Assembly: GCF_013314975.1 (NCBI RefSeq)
Contig: NZ_JABTYH010000040.1
Span: 1 to 37,817 of the forward strand
Origin: Pseudarthrobacter oxydans
GTDB taxonomy: Bacteria; Actinomycetota; Actinomycetes; Actinomycetales; Micrococcaceae
Length of the DNA stretch: 37,817 nt
Direction: 5' to 3'
Made by a program: the position numbers and the translations under genes. Under the pieces are notes generated by a model, which saw only the letters and a program-made list of their open reading frames with translations, made no database searches and was not told the origin of the DNA. Shown here one piece after another: positions 24,908-32,550 of the stretch (its first letter is position 1; every line of letters starts with the position of its first letter).

Positions 24908-25237
24908 ATGGACACTCTCACGCACGCCCCGGTGCTGGCCCGCTTTGGCTACGCAGTCTCTGACCAAACCAGGGCACGTGTCCTGTTGGCCCTGGCGGAT
25001 GCTCCAGGTTATCCCTCCGATCTTGCCCATTCCCTTGGCGTTTCCCGGCAGAGCATGTCCAACCACCTAACGTGCCTTCGCGGCTGCGGGTTGGTGCTTG
25101 CCGTTCCGGATGGCCGGAGAACCCGGTATGAACTTGCCGATGCACGGCTGGGATACGCGATCAGGGATTTCATCAGCGTGGTGCTGGCCATTGGTGATAC
25201 TGCCTGCTGTGCCGCCGACGAAACAGGCATGGCATGA
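24908..25237 (+). CDS. ArsR regulator, second CmtR-like sensor
   Basis: A 109-residue winged-helix protein: LARFGYAVSDQTRARVLLALADAPGYPSDLAHSLG, then SRQSMSNHLTCLRGCGLVLAVPDGRRTRYEL. C56 and C60 correspond to the CLRDC cysteines of CmtR, and C100/C101 near the C-terminus replace its single cysteine. So it is likely to sense Cd, Pb or another soft metal. GGGAGG lies just before ATG 24908. Its stop overlaps the ATG of the next frame by four bases (ATGA), the same junction as cmtR-ATPase and the third sensor-CDF pair, yet the gene downstream is not a recognisable exporter. Confidence 0.88.
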   Translation: MDTLTHAPVLARFGYAVSDQTRARVLLALADAPGYPSDLAHSLGVSRQSMSNHLTCLRGCGLVLAVPDGRRTRYELADARLGYAIRDFISVVLAIGDTACCAADETGMA

Positions 25238-25722
25238 GCGTTGCGCCCCTGTTCACCCCGGGTACACGGCGTGAGGAAGGACCTATCCGCAGGATCCGGT
25301 TTTGCGCGGCCGAGCACTGCTGTATTTCGTCCGCGAAGGACAGCGGCGCATGCCACTCCTCAGTCCCGCACTCCCCCGCCCCGGCAGTCTTTCTTGTGCC
25401 GTACCGGTACCGCAGAGGTGCTGTCACGGCCGCCGTACAGCACCAGACAATCAAAAGGGCGCGACAGCACGAGTCCCGTACTGCAGTGACGGCGAAAGCC
25501 ATTGGTCCCGGACCCGTGAGGGTCCGGGAGGGTACATCAAGCGCCCCCGCCGCCGCCCTGCAGTTTCATGGCTGCCTGTCCTTCTTCGTGAAGGGGCGGG
25601 ATGTGTTCCCGGCGGCATCGGCGCACCGCCAGCTGTATGCCGGCGATCAGGGTGGCTTCCCGGGGTTGTCAACGCTGGAGTCGTTCCGCACAGCCGTTCG
25701 CGCCGCCGGCGGCGCTGGGTGA
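25234..25722 (+). CDS. Unrecognised 162-codon ORF between the second sensor and second LspA
   Basis: I do not recognise this protein. It overlaps the sensor stop by ATGA and the lspA-like start by GTGA, which is what a real operon gene would do. Residues 22-45 hold a Cys/His cluster (FCAAEHCCISS, then SGACHSS). There is no membrane segment or known domain, and the sequence looks low in order (many Arg, Ala, Ser, Pro). A hairpin at 25507-25528 falls inside it. It may be an orphan metal-binding protein, or the scrambled remains of an exporter once present here. The other open frame over this stretch is even less protein-like. Confidence 0.35.
   Translation: MSVAPLFTPGTRREEGPIRRIRFCAAEHCCISSAKDSGACHSSVPHSPAPAVFLVPYRYRRGAVTAAVQHQTIKRARQHESRTAVTAKAIGPGPVRVREGTSSAPAAALQFHGCLSFFVKGRDVFPAASAHRQLYAGDQGGFPGLSTLESFRTAVRAAGGAG
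25507..25528. repeat. 9-bp hairpin with GTGA tetraloop
   Basis: CCCGGACCC (25507-25515) and GGGTCCGGG (25520-25528) pair perfectly around GTGA, a GNRA-type loop when read as RNA on the plus strand. A weaker 8-bp stem (GGTGCTGT with ACAGCACC) lies at 25417-25444. Neither has a T-run. Confidence 0.5.
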
Positions 25723-26195
25723 AGGCCAGGCCCAGCCCGGCTGGCCGGGGCGTTCTTACGGTAGCGGCAGCACTGGCTGGGATGGACCTGCTGGTCAAGT
25801 TCGCCCTGGTACGGTCACTTGGCCATGACAGCCACATGACGGACTTCGTGCTCTTCAAGGTGCAGGCGGCTTACAACACCGGGATTACTTTCAGCGCCGG
25901 CTCCTGGCTTCCGCAGCCGGTGATTGCCCTTGCCCTCGCACTGCTCGTCGGGGTGCTGGGCGTGTTTGTGGTCAGGTCGGGGGCGCGCCTCCCGGTCCTT
26001 TCCCGTGCGGGTGCCGCTCTGCTGCTGGGTGGCGGGCTGGGAAACCTGGTGGACCGGCTGGATGGTGCGGGGGTTGTGGATTACCTGCACACCGGGTGGT
26101 TCCCGACCTTCAATCTTGCCGACCTCTTCGTTGTGGCGGGGGCAGGGCTGCTCGTGCTGGGAACGTTGCGCAGCCTGGTCAGGGAGGGACCGTAA
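25719..26195 (+). CDS. Second LspA-like signal peptidase II
   Basis: A 158-residue membrane protein of the LspA family, clearly related to the copy at 19730. It has GMDLLVKFALV, AAYNTGITFSAGS (Thr where LspA has Ala), GGGLGNLVDRLDGAGVVDYLH and FPTFNLADLFV, keeping both catalytic aspartates. Two copies of the DYLH-x-GWFPTFNLAD block make this a subfamily. GTG 25719 gives the standard length; the frame is open back to 25302 but that stretch has no LspA-like sequence. It lies in the operon of the second CmtR-like sensor, repeating the sensor-LspA association. Confidence 0.85.
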   Translation: MKARPSPAGRGVLTVAAALAGMDLLVKFALVRSLGHDSHMTDFVLFKVQAAYNTGITFSAGSWLPQPVIALALALLVGVLGVFVVRSGARLPVLSRAGAALLLGGGLGNLVDRLDGAGVVDYLHTGWFPTFNLADLFVVAGAGLLVLGTLRSLVREGP

Positions 26196-26725
26196 GCATG
26201 GACTTAGATGAAATCTTCGTATCGACCTACCCGGTGCGTTCGTGCCGGCCAACCGGTTTCGTTCGCGGTGTTCACCCTTTAGGGCAGGGCCGTTTCCAAC
26301 AAATGTCGCAACAGCTTCGAATTTCGAAGGTAACAGACTCTAAGCCAGCCAGTGGGACATCTCAGGGTGCGTCGGCCCTAGCTGACCAGCAGCCGATGTT
26401 CACTCATTCGGTTAAGCGGGTTTACCGCGGTTCACTTCCTGCGCGTCAGGCTATTCAGGCCTCCATCAAAAAGATGACAACCCTGCGTGCAGTTGTTGTT
26501 CCATGTCCAGCTTCACGCAGTCAGCCGAATGGCCACGACGCCGGTGACCACGAGCAGCAGTTCCTCGGCCAACGCCTGGGCTTGGCGGCCCGACAACGGG
26601 CACGGCGAATTCGGCAAGCCGGGTTTGAAAAGAATTTGGCTGTCTGGGGAACGCTACCGCTTTCGTACCGCAGCCGTAGTCACCGGACCGGCAGTGGCGT
26701 CCCGCATCGGCCTAGAACCGTGAAC
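26196..26725. other. 530-base stretch without a convincing gene
   Basis: A plus-strand frame from 26199 is open for 190 codons but reads as random Arg/Ser-rich sequence. On the minus strand, about 45 codons ending at TGA 26513-26515 (FKPGLPNSPCPLSGRQAQAL, then EELLLVVTGVVAIRLTA) look more like the true tail of a protein and may be a gene relic. I cannot name it. Confidence 0.35.
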
Positions 26726-27466
26726 TCAACGCCGCGACCCGAACGACGACGGGTCGGCAGCCCTGTGTAACAGGTAGACCTCGACGTGGTCACCGTTGAG
26801 CACGAATCGGGTGAGACCCTGGGCGTTGAACCACACCACCTCCGCGACGGTCTCGAGTCCTTTGGGGGAACACCCTTCGACGCCGTTCTTCTCGGGAATC
26901 GCATCGTCGGCCACTAGCAGACAGACCGTGCCGTAGCGAGACTCTCCGCTCCAGACACGGTGACCGTTGAAGTTCTCGTATTGCCGCAGCTCATTGGCGC
27001 TGAGACCCAGCGCGTCGAGAGTGCCGAGGTTGTCTTGCGGCTCATCGGTGTCCGCACCGACCCATTCCAATGCGAGCACGCGGTCCGCACGGTGCTGCGC
27101 ATCTGGGGCGGGCAGCGCCATTTCCGATATCGTGTTGGCCGGGATTGCAGTGGGTTCATCAGCACGCAGCTGCGACAGCCCCTCGACGTGAACCGTGACC
27201 AGGGCGAGGGCAGCGGTGGCGCTGCCGAGGATCATCAACCAGCGGCGGCGCCACCACGGTGCCGCGGGGACGCTCGGAGCGGCATCGATGACGGGAGTCA
27301 GCTGTCGGCGTTGGGCAGCCTCCAGTTCGGAAAGCCGAGCCTGAGCCGCCACATCCCCCGCGATGTCGCCATCCCGTCCGTACGCGCGTCGCCGCAGGCA
27401 CTCCAACTCGCCAGCTTCCACGCCCTCAACCGACCCCAGCGGGCCATCCATGCCGTCATTATCCAC
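26726..27466 (-). CDS. Uncharacterised single-pass membrane protein
   Basis: A 246-residue protein I do not recognise. The cytoplasmic N-terminal third is acidic and helical (ECLRRRAYGRDGDIAGDVAAQARLSELE). One membrane helix follows a WWRRRWLM stop-transfer-like segment (about residues 77-95), and a soluble domain of about 140 residues follows (SRYGTVCLLVADDAIPEKNGVEGC, FVLNGDHVEVYLLH). The topology resembles anti-sigma or sensor-type membrane proteins, but no domain is identified. It stands alone, between two non-coding or decayed stretches. Confidence 0.6.
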   Translation of the reverse strand: MDNDGMDGPLGSVEGVEAGELECLRRRAYGRDGDIAGDVAAQARLSELEAAQRRQLTPVIDAAPSVPAAPWWRRRWLMILGSATAALALVTVHVEGLSQLRADEPTAIPANTISEMALPAPDAQHRADRVLALEWVGADTDEPQDNLGTLDALGLSANELRQYENFNGHRVWSGESRYGTVCLLVADDAIPEKNGVEGCSPKGLETVAEVVWFNAQGLTRFVLNGDHVEVYLLHRAADPSSFGSRR

Positions 27467-27707
27467 CCGGGCACCACCCGGGGCTAGACATGACCCATAC
27501 TCTGCTTAGAAGGGGCTTTCGCTCATTGAAGACGAACCAGGGTTAGGAGAGACGGTAGATCCAGCGGTGACCCCAACCTAACTCCTCGTCTGTCCATACC
27601 TGGGGATAGTTCGGTTATCCACGGCTGAATTGGGGAGCCTTTCAAGGTAGCTCCCTGGCCGCCGTTGAGAATTGCCCCCGTATGTGGGGAGCTGACCAGT
27701 GCTTCAA

Positions 27708-28449
27708 GTGGCAACGCAAACTACGTTCGTTCAAAGCGCAGCAACGGTTTGGAGGGAAGCAAACCGCGCGGTTGCACTATCCCAATCGAGGACGGCTCGC
27801 GGCCGTCCGTTGATCTCATCAGCGGCGAAGCGGACTCCAGCCTGTTCTACCATGCTGAGGTCCGCGCCCTTACGAAAGCACTGGCGCAGCAGGCCGTTGG
27901 CATTCTCGTTCGAAGCACGTTGCCGGGGCCGGCCGGATCACAAAAGTACACGAGCGTCCCCACCGCCCCGGTGACCTCTGCATGCTTCGCCATCTCGGAG
28001 CCCCGGTCCCACGTCACGGTTCTCCGCAGCGTGGCCGACAGGACCCCGAGCTCGTCGATGAGCTGGTCGCGCATAATGTCAGACCTGTTTCCTGGGCGGA
28101 GCGTGAAGGCGATGAGGAGGCGGGAAGAGCGTTCTACCAGCGTCACTATCGCTGATTTGTTAGCCTTCCCCATGACGAGGTCACCTTCCTTACGTTGTTG
28201 TTGTGGGTGATTTTGGAGCTGTCGTCGATCAACCTCGGGTGGCGGGTGGGTATGGCACAGGTCTCCCTGCCGCTTGGACGGCTCACTGGGAATGGCCAAG
28301 AATCCCGCATGCTGCCCGGTTGGAGTGCCCCTGTTTCGTGAGCTGAAAATACAAGGGCCTCTTCTCAACCAAGCCCGGAGGCCCCATTTTCCTCGATCGG
28401 CGCGTCGAACTTCGCACAAATCAACACCACTTTCAGTCGGTGTTGCGAC
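27708..28449 (-). mobile_element. Decayed IS30-family insertion sequence
   Basis: Terminal repeats GTGGCAACGCAAACT (27708-27722) and, inverted, AGTCGGTGTTGCGAC (28435-28449) agree at 11 of 15 positions and bracket an IS30-type transposase relic read on the minus strand. The element is about 740 bases, shorter than intact IS30 elements (usually above 1 kb), because of an internal deletion. It is almost certainly immobile by itself. Confidence 0.7.
27731..28387 (-). pseudogene. IS30-family transposase, internally deleted and frameshifted
   Basis: The N-terminus is intact: ATG 28387 reads MGPPGLVEKRPLYFQL, then TKQGHSNRAACGILGHSQ and stop, the usual opening of actinobacterial IS30 transposases. 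A jump then leads, in another frame, to PPEV-DRR and KEGDLVMGKANKSAIVTLVERSS (first catalytic Asp) and TWDRGSEMAKH (second Asp). A single missing base near 27925 (CCC-GG where CCCTGG is expected) shifts to the last frame: SNENANGLLRQCFRKGADLS, with the glutamate, ending at TGA 27731-27733. About 150 residues are lost between the first two parts. Confidence 0.82.
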
Positions 28450-28591
28450 GTTTGTAAGAAACCGCGCAGCCTTCGGAGCGATTGGAGGGTCCTGATGGTC
28501 CCTGGCTGGCGGGTAACGTCGGTTTACCAGCTGCAGTACCTGGAAGGGGGACCTTCCTCATGCCCGGCTGATGAACGACTCGCGCCTAGAG

Positions 28592-28632
28592 CCAGGGCGG
28601 TGTCGGCACCCTACGGGGTGTCTCAGCCCTGG
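28592..28632 (-). terminator. Terminator-like structure at the end of the M23-DUF305-DUF3105 operon
   Basis: CCAGGGC (28592-28598) pairs with GCCCTGG (28626-28632), enclosing a second stem CACCC/GGGTG with a TACG loop at 28607-28620. It overlaps the stop codon of the DUF3105 gene (28623-28625). No T-run follows. Confidence 0.55.
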
Positions 28633-29258
28633 ACCCCGCCGGTGCAGACGGCGCCCGGTTCGGGGGTCTGCGGGCCCTGGCGGTATTTCTTGATGAACGG
28701 GGCGAGGCGTTCATCGCTGCTGCTCTGCAGGGCCAGCTGCTTTCCCCAAGCCGTTGCCATGATCGGGGCTTCCTGGTCCGGGACCGGGCTCAGCAGCAGG
28801 TAGGGTTGGGAGCCGGCGGCAGCCGTCAGGTCGGCGATCTGGTCTGCGGCGAGGTCGGGACGATAGGAAACCCACACGGCACCATGCTCAAGGGAATGCA
28901 CCGCCCGCTCCTGCTGCACCGGGGCAGTGTAGATCCCGCAGTTAGTCCAGACCGGGGCATGGTCCCCGCCGGCCGCGGGGGTCCGCGGGTAGCTGACCGG
29001 TGCGCTTGTGTGGTTCCTGGCCTGGTCCGGGAAGTCCTGCTCACCCTCTATCGGGCGGGACGCTGCGGCCTTGACTTCCTCACGCTGGCGCACGTCACCG
29101 ATCACGACAAACGCCACGGCGGTGATGATCGAGGCTGCGAGAAAGGCTGCCGTGCCATAGATCAGCCAGGCCTTTCGTCGCTCTTTGGCGCGCTGTTGTG
29201 CTTTGAGGGCCTTCAGGATTGCCTGTCGTTCCTCGTGCGGAGTGCGGGGCTGGGGCAT
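28623..29258 (-). CDS. DUF3105 membrane-anchored protein
   Basis: A 211-residue protein. A basic N-terminus (QRAKERRKAWL) precedes one membrane helix at about 31-53, so the rest lies outside. The DUF3105 core is clear: APVWTNCGIYTAPVQQERAVHSLEHGAVWVSY, then AWGKQLAL. The conserved NCG-Y and HSLEHG motifs (one Cys, two His) suggest a metal or heme site, but function is not established. It is the last gene of the M23-DUF305-DUF3105 transcript, 48 bases after DUF305. DUF3105 and DUF305 are often neighbours in actinobacteria, as I recall. Confidence 0.9.
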   Translation of the reverse strand: MPQPRTPHEERQAILKALKAQQRAKERRKAWLIYGTAAFLAASIITAVAFVVIGDVRQREEVKAAASRPIEGEQDFPDQARNHTSAPVSYPRTPAAGGDHAPVWTNCGIYTAPVQQERAVHSLEHGAVWVSYRPDLAADQIADLTAAAGSQPYLLLSPVPDQEAPIMATAWGKQLALQSSSDERLAPFIKKYRQGPQTPEPGAVCTGGVQG

Positions 29259-29306
29259 CTGTGGGCTCGCTTTCGTCGGTAGATGTGGCGGCGGCGGATT
29301 CTTGTT

Positions 29307-29987
29307 TTAGAGCCGGGCGCGCAGGTCCTGCAGGGCCAGTATTTCAGCGTTTTGTGCCTCTACCAGGCCGGCGGCGAAGTCGCGGACGCGGGCTGTTTGG
29401 GCGAGGTTCAGTGCGGCAGTGGCCATGGCTACCCCGCCCTGGTGGTGGCGGATCATCAGGTCAGCGAAGAGACGGTCGGCATCTGCCCCGGAGGCGGACC
29501 GGAGGGCCTGCAACTGTTCCGGAGTCGCCATGCCCTCCATCCGTTCCTCCGGCGTTGCGGCCGGCTGACCTTGGTGGGCGGTCCCGTGCTCACCGGTCCC
29601 GGCCGACATCCAGGTCATGGGCGGCTCAGGGCCGGCCTGGGGCAGGCCCCATTCCTGGAGCCAGGCGAACATCTGGCCGCTTTGGTGCTGCTGGGTGGTG
29701 GCGATGTCGTAGGCGATGGCCCGGATCTCCTCATTGGCCGAAGTGTCCCTGACAGCCAGTGCCATCTCCACGGCCTGGGCGTGGTGGGCCTGCATGTCGC
29801 GTGCGAACCCCGCATCGGCTCCGTCATCGGCAACCTGCTGCGCCGCGACGGTCAAACGCCCGACCGCAAAAAAGGCCAGCGCTGTGAGGATGACAACGGT
29901 AACGAAGACCGTCCACAACACCACCCGGCGACGAGACGGTGTCTGTGCAGCGTCGACTGGTTCCGGCACTTGGATTGTTACAGTCAC
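29307..29987 (-). CDS. DUF305 membrane-anchored protein (CopM-like)
   Basis: A 226-residue protein with one membrane helix at about 23-46 and an external ferritin-like four-helix domain. The domain has two symmetric halves, FARDMQAHHAQAVEMA and FADLMIRHHQGGVAMA, the DUF305 hallmark. A Met/His-rich linker (PMTWMSAGTGEHGTAHQ) joins them. DUF305 proteins include the cyanobacterial copper-binding CopM, so the HH motifs probably bind copper or another metal outside the cell. Its ATG overlaps the stop of the M23 peptidase by four bases (ATGA). Confidence 0.9.
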   Translation of the reverse strand: MTVTIQVPEPVDAAQTPSRRRVVLWTVFVTVVILTALAFFAVGRLTVAAQQVADDGADAGFARDMQAHHAQAVEMALAVRDTSANEEIRAIAYDIATTQQHQSGQMFAWLQEWGLPQAGPEPPMTWMSAGTGEHGTAHQGQPAATPEERMEGMATPEQLQALRSASGADADRLFADLMIRHHQGGVAMATAALNLAQTARVRDFAAGLVEAQNAEILALQDLRARL

Positions 29988-30784
29988 ATCCAGCCCTGCG
30001 GATCGACGGTTTGGTCGTTGAAGAGCACCTCAAAGTGCAGGTGGCAGCCGGTGGAATTCCCCGTCGTTCCGGCCGCGGCGAGGCGCTGCCCGGCGCTTAC
30101 GGCGGCGCCGGCGCTGACTTCGATGGACGCCAGGTGGTTGTAGGTGCTTTTGAGGCCGTTGCCGTGATCGACCACGATCCGGTTCCCGCCCCCGTAGGCG
30201 GACCAGCCTGCCTCCACCACGGTTCCGGTTCCTGCCGCGAACACGGCCGTCTGACAGGACGCCACCAGATCAAGGCCGGTGTGCAGCTCCCCTGATCCAC
30301 CGGTGATCGGGCTGGTACGGAAGCCAAACGGCGAAGACACTGACATGCTGGCCAGCGGCGCGGCAAGCGCCGATGAGGGAACAGTGCCGGCCGGACCCGC
30401 CGCTTCCGGTGCCGGCTGGGGGGATACAGTCGAGCCGGACGGTAAGGCCTCCGGTGCCTTCGGAGCGGGGGCGGTGGCCACCAGGGACCGGTCGAACGAG
30501 ATGGCCGCGCCGGGGGAAGCCTGGGCCGGGACCTCCGCCACGGTGGCTGAGGCAGCCGTCACCACGGCGGTGTCCGCCCCCGTGCCGGCGTTGGCGCCGG
30601 TGATTGTTGCCCCAACGAGCAGCACCGAGGTGATGGTGGCGGCCGCCGGAAGGTTGCGGCGGAGGACAGCGTAGTCCCGGGTGGTCGGCTGGCGCCGACT
30701 GTGCCGGGATACGGAAGAGGGGGCGCGGAAGGCACGTGCGGGCACCGGGCTGCGGTGCCGGCCGCGGGCGGCGGAGGACGGCAT
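29984..30784 (-). CDS. M23-family peptidase, secreted or membrane-anchored
   Basis: A 266-residue protein. A basic N-terminus with a hydrophobic helix at about 46-65 leads to an Ala/Pro-rich linker and a LytM/M23 domain from about 145. Its zinc ligands are H168 and D172 in GELHTGLDL, and H250 in GCHLHFEV, with H217 (TYNHLAS) as the catalytic partner. It should cut peptidoglycan cross-bridges or peptides. AAAGGA lies before ATG 30784. It is the first gene of a three-gene unit with DUF305 and DUF3105. A cell-wall enzyme there suggests the operon remodels or loads something in the envelope. Confidence 0.88.
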   Translation of the reverse strand: MPSSAARGRHRSPVPARAFRAPSSVSRHSRRQPTTRDYAVLRRNLPAAATITSVLLVGATITGANAGTGADTAVVTAASATVAEVPAQASPGAAISFDRSLVATAPAPKAPEALPSGSTVSPQPAPEAAGPAGTVPSSALAAPLASMSVSSPFGFRTSPITGGSGELHTGLDLVASCQTAVFAAGTGTVVEAGWSAYGGGNRIVVDHGNGLKSTYNHLASIEVSAGAAVSAGQRLAAAGTTGNSTGCHLHFEVLFNDQTVDPQGWM

Positions 30785-31159
30785 GGAAGGATCCTTTCAA
30801 CGCCTGCGAAGTTAGCTGTCGGATTCGGGCCAGGAACAAGCCCGGCCGGACCTGGACCGCCGAATCAGGCAGTCTTCAGGCCCGGCTTCACCCCAGGCAG
30901 CGCAGCTGCCGAAAAGATGGGTTCTCCGCCCCCGCCAGGGAAGGTCGTTGTTTCAAGGCCGCGGCGGGGCTGGGCGTACGGACTTGAAGGCACCAATACA
31001 GAAATGCCTGTACAAACGTTACAGTACGATAACGGACCCTGATTAACGCTGGGAGTTCCCTGGCAATCGCTGCGAGTCCGGCCACGGCTTTCTGCCAGTT
31101 GCAAACAAACGACTGTGAGAATCTTTACGTCCGGGAGAGGGCGGCAGGACCCGCCGGCC

Positions 31160-31430
31160 CCGCCGTTTTGGTACTGGGCGTTGCGGCGCTGGCCCTTGCC
31201 GTGTGCGCTGCCCGGTCCGACTCGCTCGCGGCCCAGGCACGTGCCGGAGATGAGAAGAACCACGTCGCCCGGGGTTGGCTCTGTCGGCGAGTACCGGCCC
31301 GAAGCCCCCGGCCCTGATAGTGAGTTCCGGGACCGGGGGGCTGTTCGTCGGTGTGAACATCCGGCACGATGCGCCGAGGGTGGCCGCGTTTGAATGCAGC
31401 TTCGGGGCAGGCTTCGCGGTCCACAATCCT
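31160..31430 (+). pseudogene. Remnant of a TlpA-type lipoprotein gene
   Basis: The first frame has a lipoprotein-like signal (LGVAALALAVC) then SDSLAAQARAGDEKNHVA. A second frame continues GVGSVGEYRPEAPGP. A third continues FVGVNIRHDAPRVAAFECSFG. These three pieces line up in order with the intact TlpA at 15837-16457 ([45 protein letters not shown]). The middle with the CxxC site is deleted. It is broken and cannot work. The surrounding bases from 30785 to 31539 hold no other gene that I can support. Confidence 0.65.
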
Positions 31431-31539
31431 TGCTGTGGACCGCGAAGGCGGTGTCAGTGCCGGAATCCTGCATTTCGGGGAAAGGGATCCTGGTCTCTGC
31501 GTTGGCCGGGCAGTAAGCCCTCATAGGGGAGGGCGGCGT

Positions 31540-32511
31540 TTACCGCGGCCGCTCGGGCCGGTCGGCCAGCTGTTGCAGGTAGCGGTTGTAGGCGTCCATG
31601 TCCACGTCGCCGCCCGCGGCGGCCGCTGCGCGCTCCGACCGTGCCCAGCCGCGGGCTTCGTCCCGCTGCCAGCGGACCATGATGAACATCAACAGCAGCA
31701 CCCCGGGCAGCTCGCCATAGGACCAGGCCAGGCCTCCGGCGACCTCCTGGTCACGCACCGGGTCGATATTCCAGGCCGCCGGCGGCCGGGCGAAGAAGTC
31801 CACCATCGGGGTGGTGGCCATCATGATGACGACACCGAAGAATGCGTGCAACGGCATTTCGGCGAAGATGTCGATCATTCTTCCGAAGTGGGTCTGCCGG
31901 GACGGCAGCGGGTCCGCCGAGATCAACGGCACTGTGAAGAGGATTCCGGCCACCAGAAACAGCAGCTCCAGCCCGACGTGTCCGTACCAGTTGGGCAGCA
32001 GCAAGTCCGCGATCCCGGAGAAGTACACTCCGTAAAAGCTCAGCAGGAACAGCGGGACCATGAACCCGGGATGGATCGCCAGGCGTCCCCATCTGGAGCG
32101 CAGACCCCAGATGGCCGCCCTGAGCACAGGCCGGCCCCACCAGTTGTGCGGGGTCGTGCGCAGGAGCAAGGTCCCGGGCGAGCCGATCACCAGCAGCGGC
32201 GGAACAGCCATCATCAGCGTCAGCTGCTGGAACATGAATATGGAGAACATCCGCAGCCCGTAGCCTTCGATCCCGGCGCCCATGACCACGATGACCGCGG
32301 CGCATCCGGTCAGGAACGAGACGGTGCGTACCGGTGACCAGCCCCTGCGCCGGCGCCAGAGGCTGATGGCCCCGGCCATATAGAGCAGGGCGGCGGACAG
32401 GGCCAGGAGCGGGATCAGCGGGACCGGCTGCAGGTTCGGGGCGAGGTACTCCCCCAGCGAGGGGGGCAGGGACGGCAGCCAGACAGGACCTTCGATGCCA
32501 GGATTACTCAA
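31540..32511 (-). CDS. ctaG: Cytochrome c oxidase assembly protein, CtaG/caa3 type
   Basis: A 323-residue protein of the caa3-type CtaG family with about seven membrane segments. The family motifs are visible: LRMFSIFMFQQLTLMMAVPPLLVIGSPG, HPGFMVPLFLLSFYGVYF, NWYGHVGLELLFLVAGILF, PLHAFFGVVIMM and DQEVAGGLAWSYGELPG, with histidines placed for copper. It is thought to help insert copper into cytochrome oxidase. The start is TTG 32511; a later ATG would remove the first helix. It lies 39 bases behind an ArsR-type sensor on the same strand, so it may be metal-controlled. A second CtaG domain is in the divergent fusion. Confidence 0.88.
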   Translation of the reverse strand: MSNPGIEGPVWLPSLPPSLGEYLAPNLQPVPLIPLLALSAALLYMAGAISLWRRRRGWSPVRTVSFLTGCAAVIVVMGAGIEGYGLRMFSIFMFQQLTLMMAVPPLLVIGSPGTLLLRTTPHNWWGRPVLRAAIWGLRSRWGRLAIHPGFMVPLFLLSFYGVYFSGIADLLLPNWYGHVGLELLFLVAGILFTVPLISADPLPSRQTHFGRMIDIFAEMPLHAFFGVVIMMATTPMVDFFARPPAAWNIDPVRDQEVAGGLAWSYGELPGVLLLMFIMVRWQRDEARGWARSERAAAAAGGDVDMDAYNRYLQQLADRPERPR

Positions 32512-32550
32512 GTCCAGGCCCCGCTCCCCTGCTCTGTCCGGGTGCTGGAT

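Noticed and set aside
25302..25718. N-terminal extension of the second LspA
   Set aside because: The frame is open, but the sequence has no LspA-like features and would add 139 residues to a protein of standard length.
26199..26770. Plus-strand frame of 190 codons after the second LspA
   Set aside because: No ribosome binding site of note, random-looking composition, and it runs into the opposite-strand membrane protein.
27541..27590. GTTAGG/CCTAAC repeat as a possible DtxR/IdeR box
   Set aside because: The two halves are about 30 bases apart and do not form the compact 19-base box of that family.
28355..28384. GGGCCTC/GAGGCCC stem followed by CATTTT, looking like a terminator
   Set aside because: It lies within the first codons of the IS30 transposase (minus strand MGPPGLVEKRPLY) and is explained by coding sequence.
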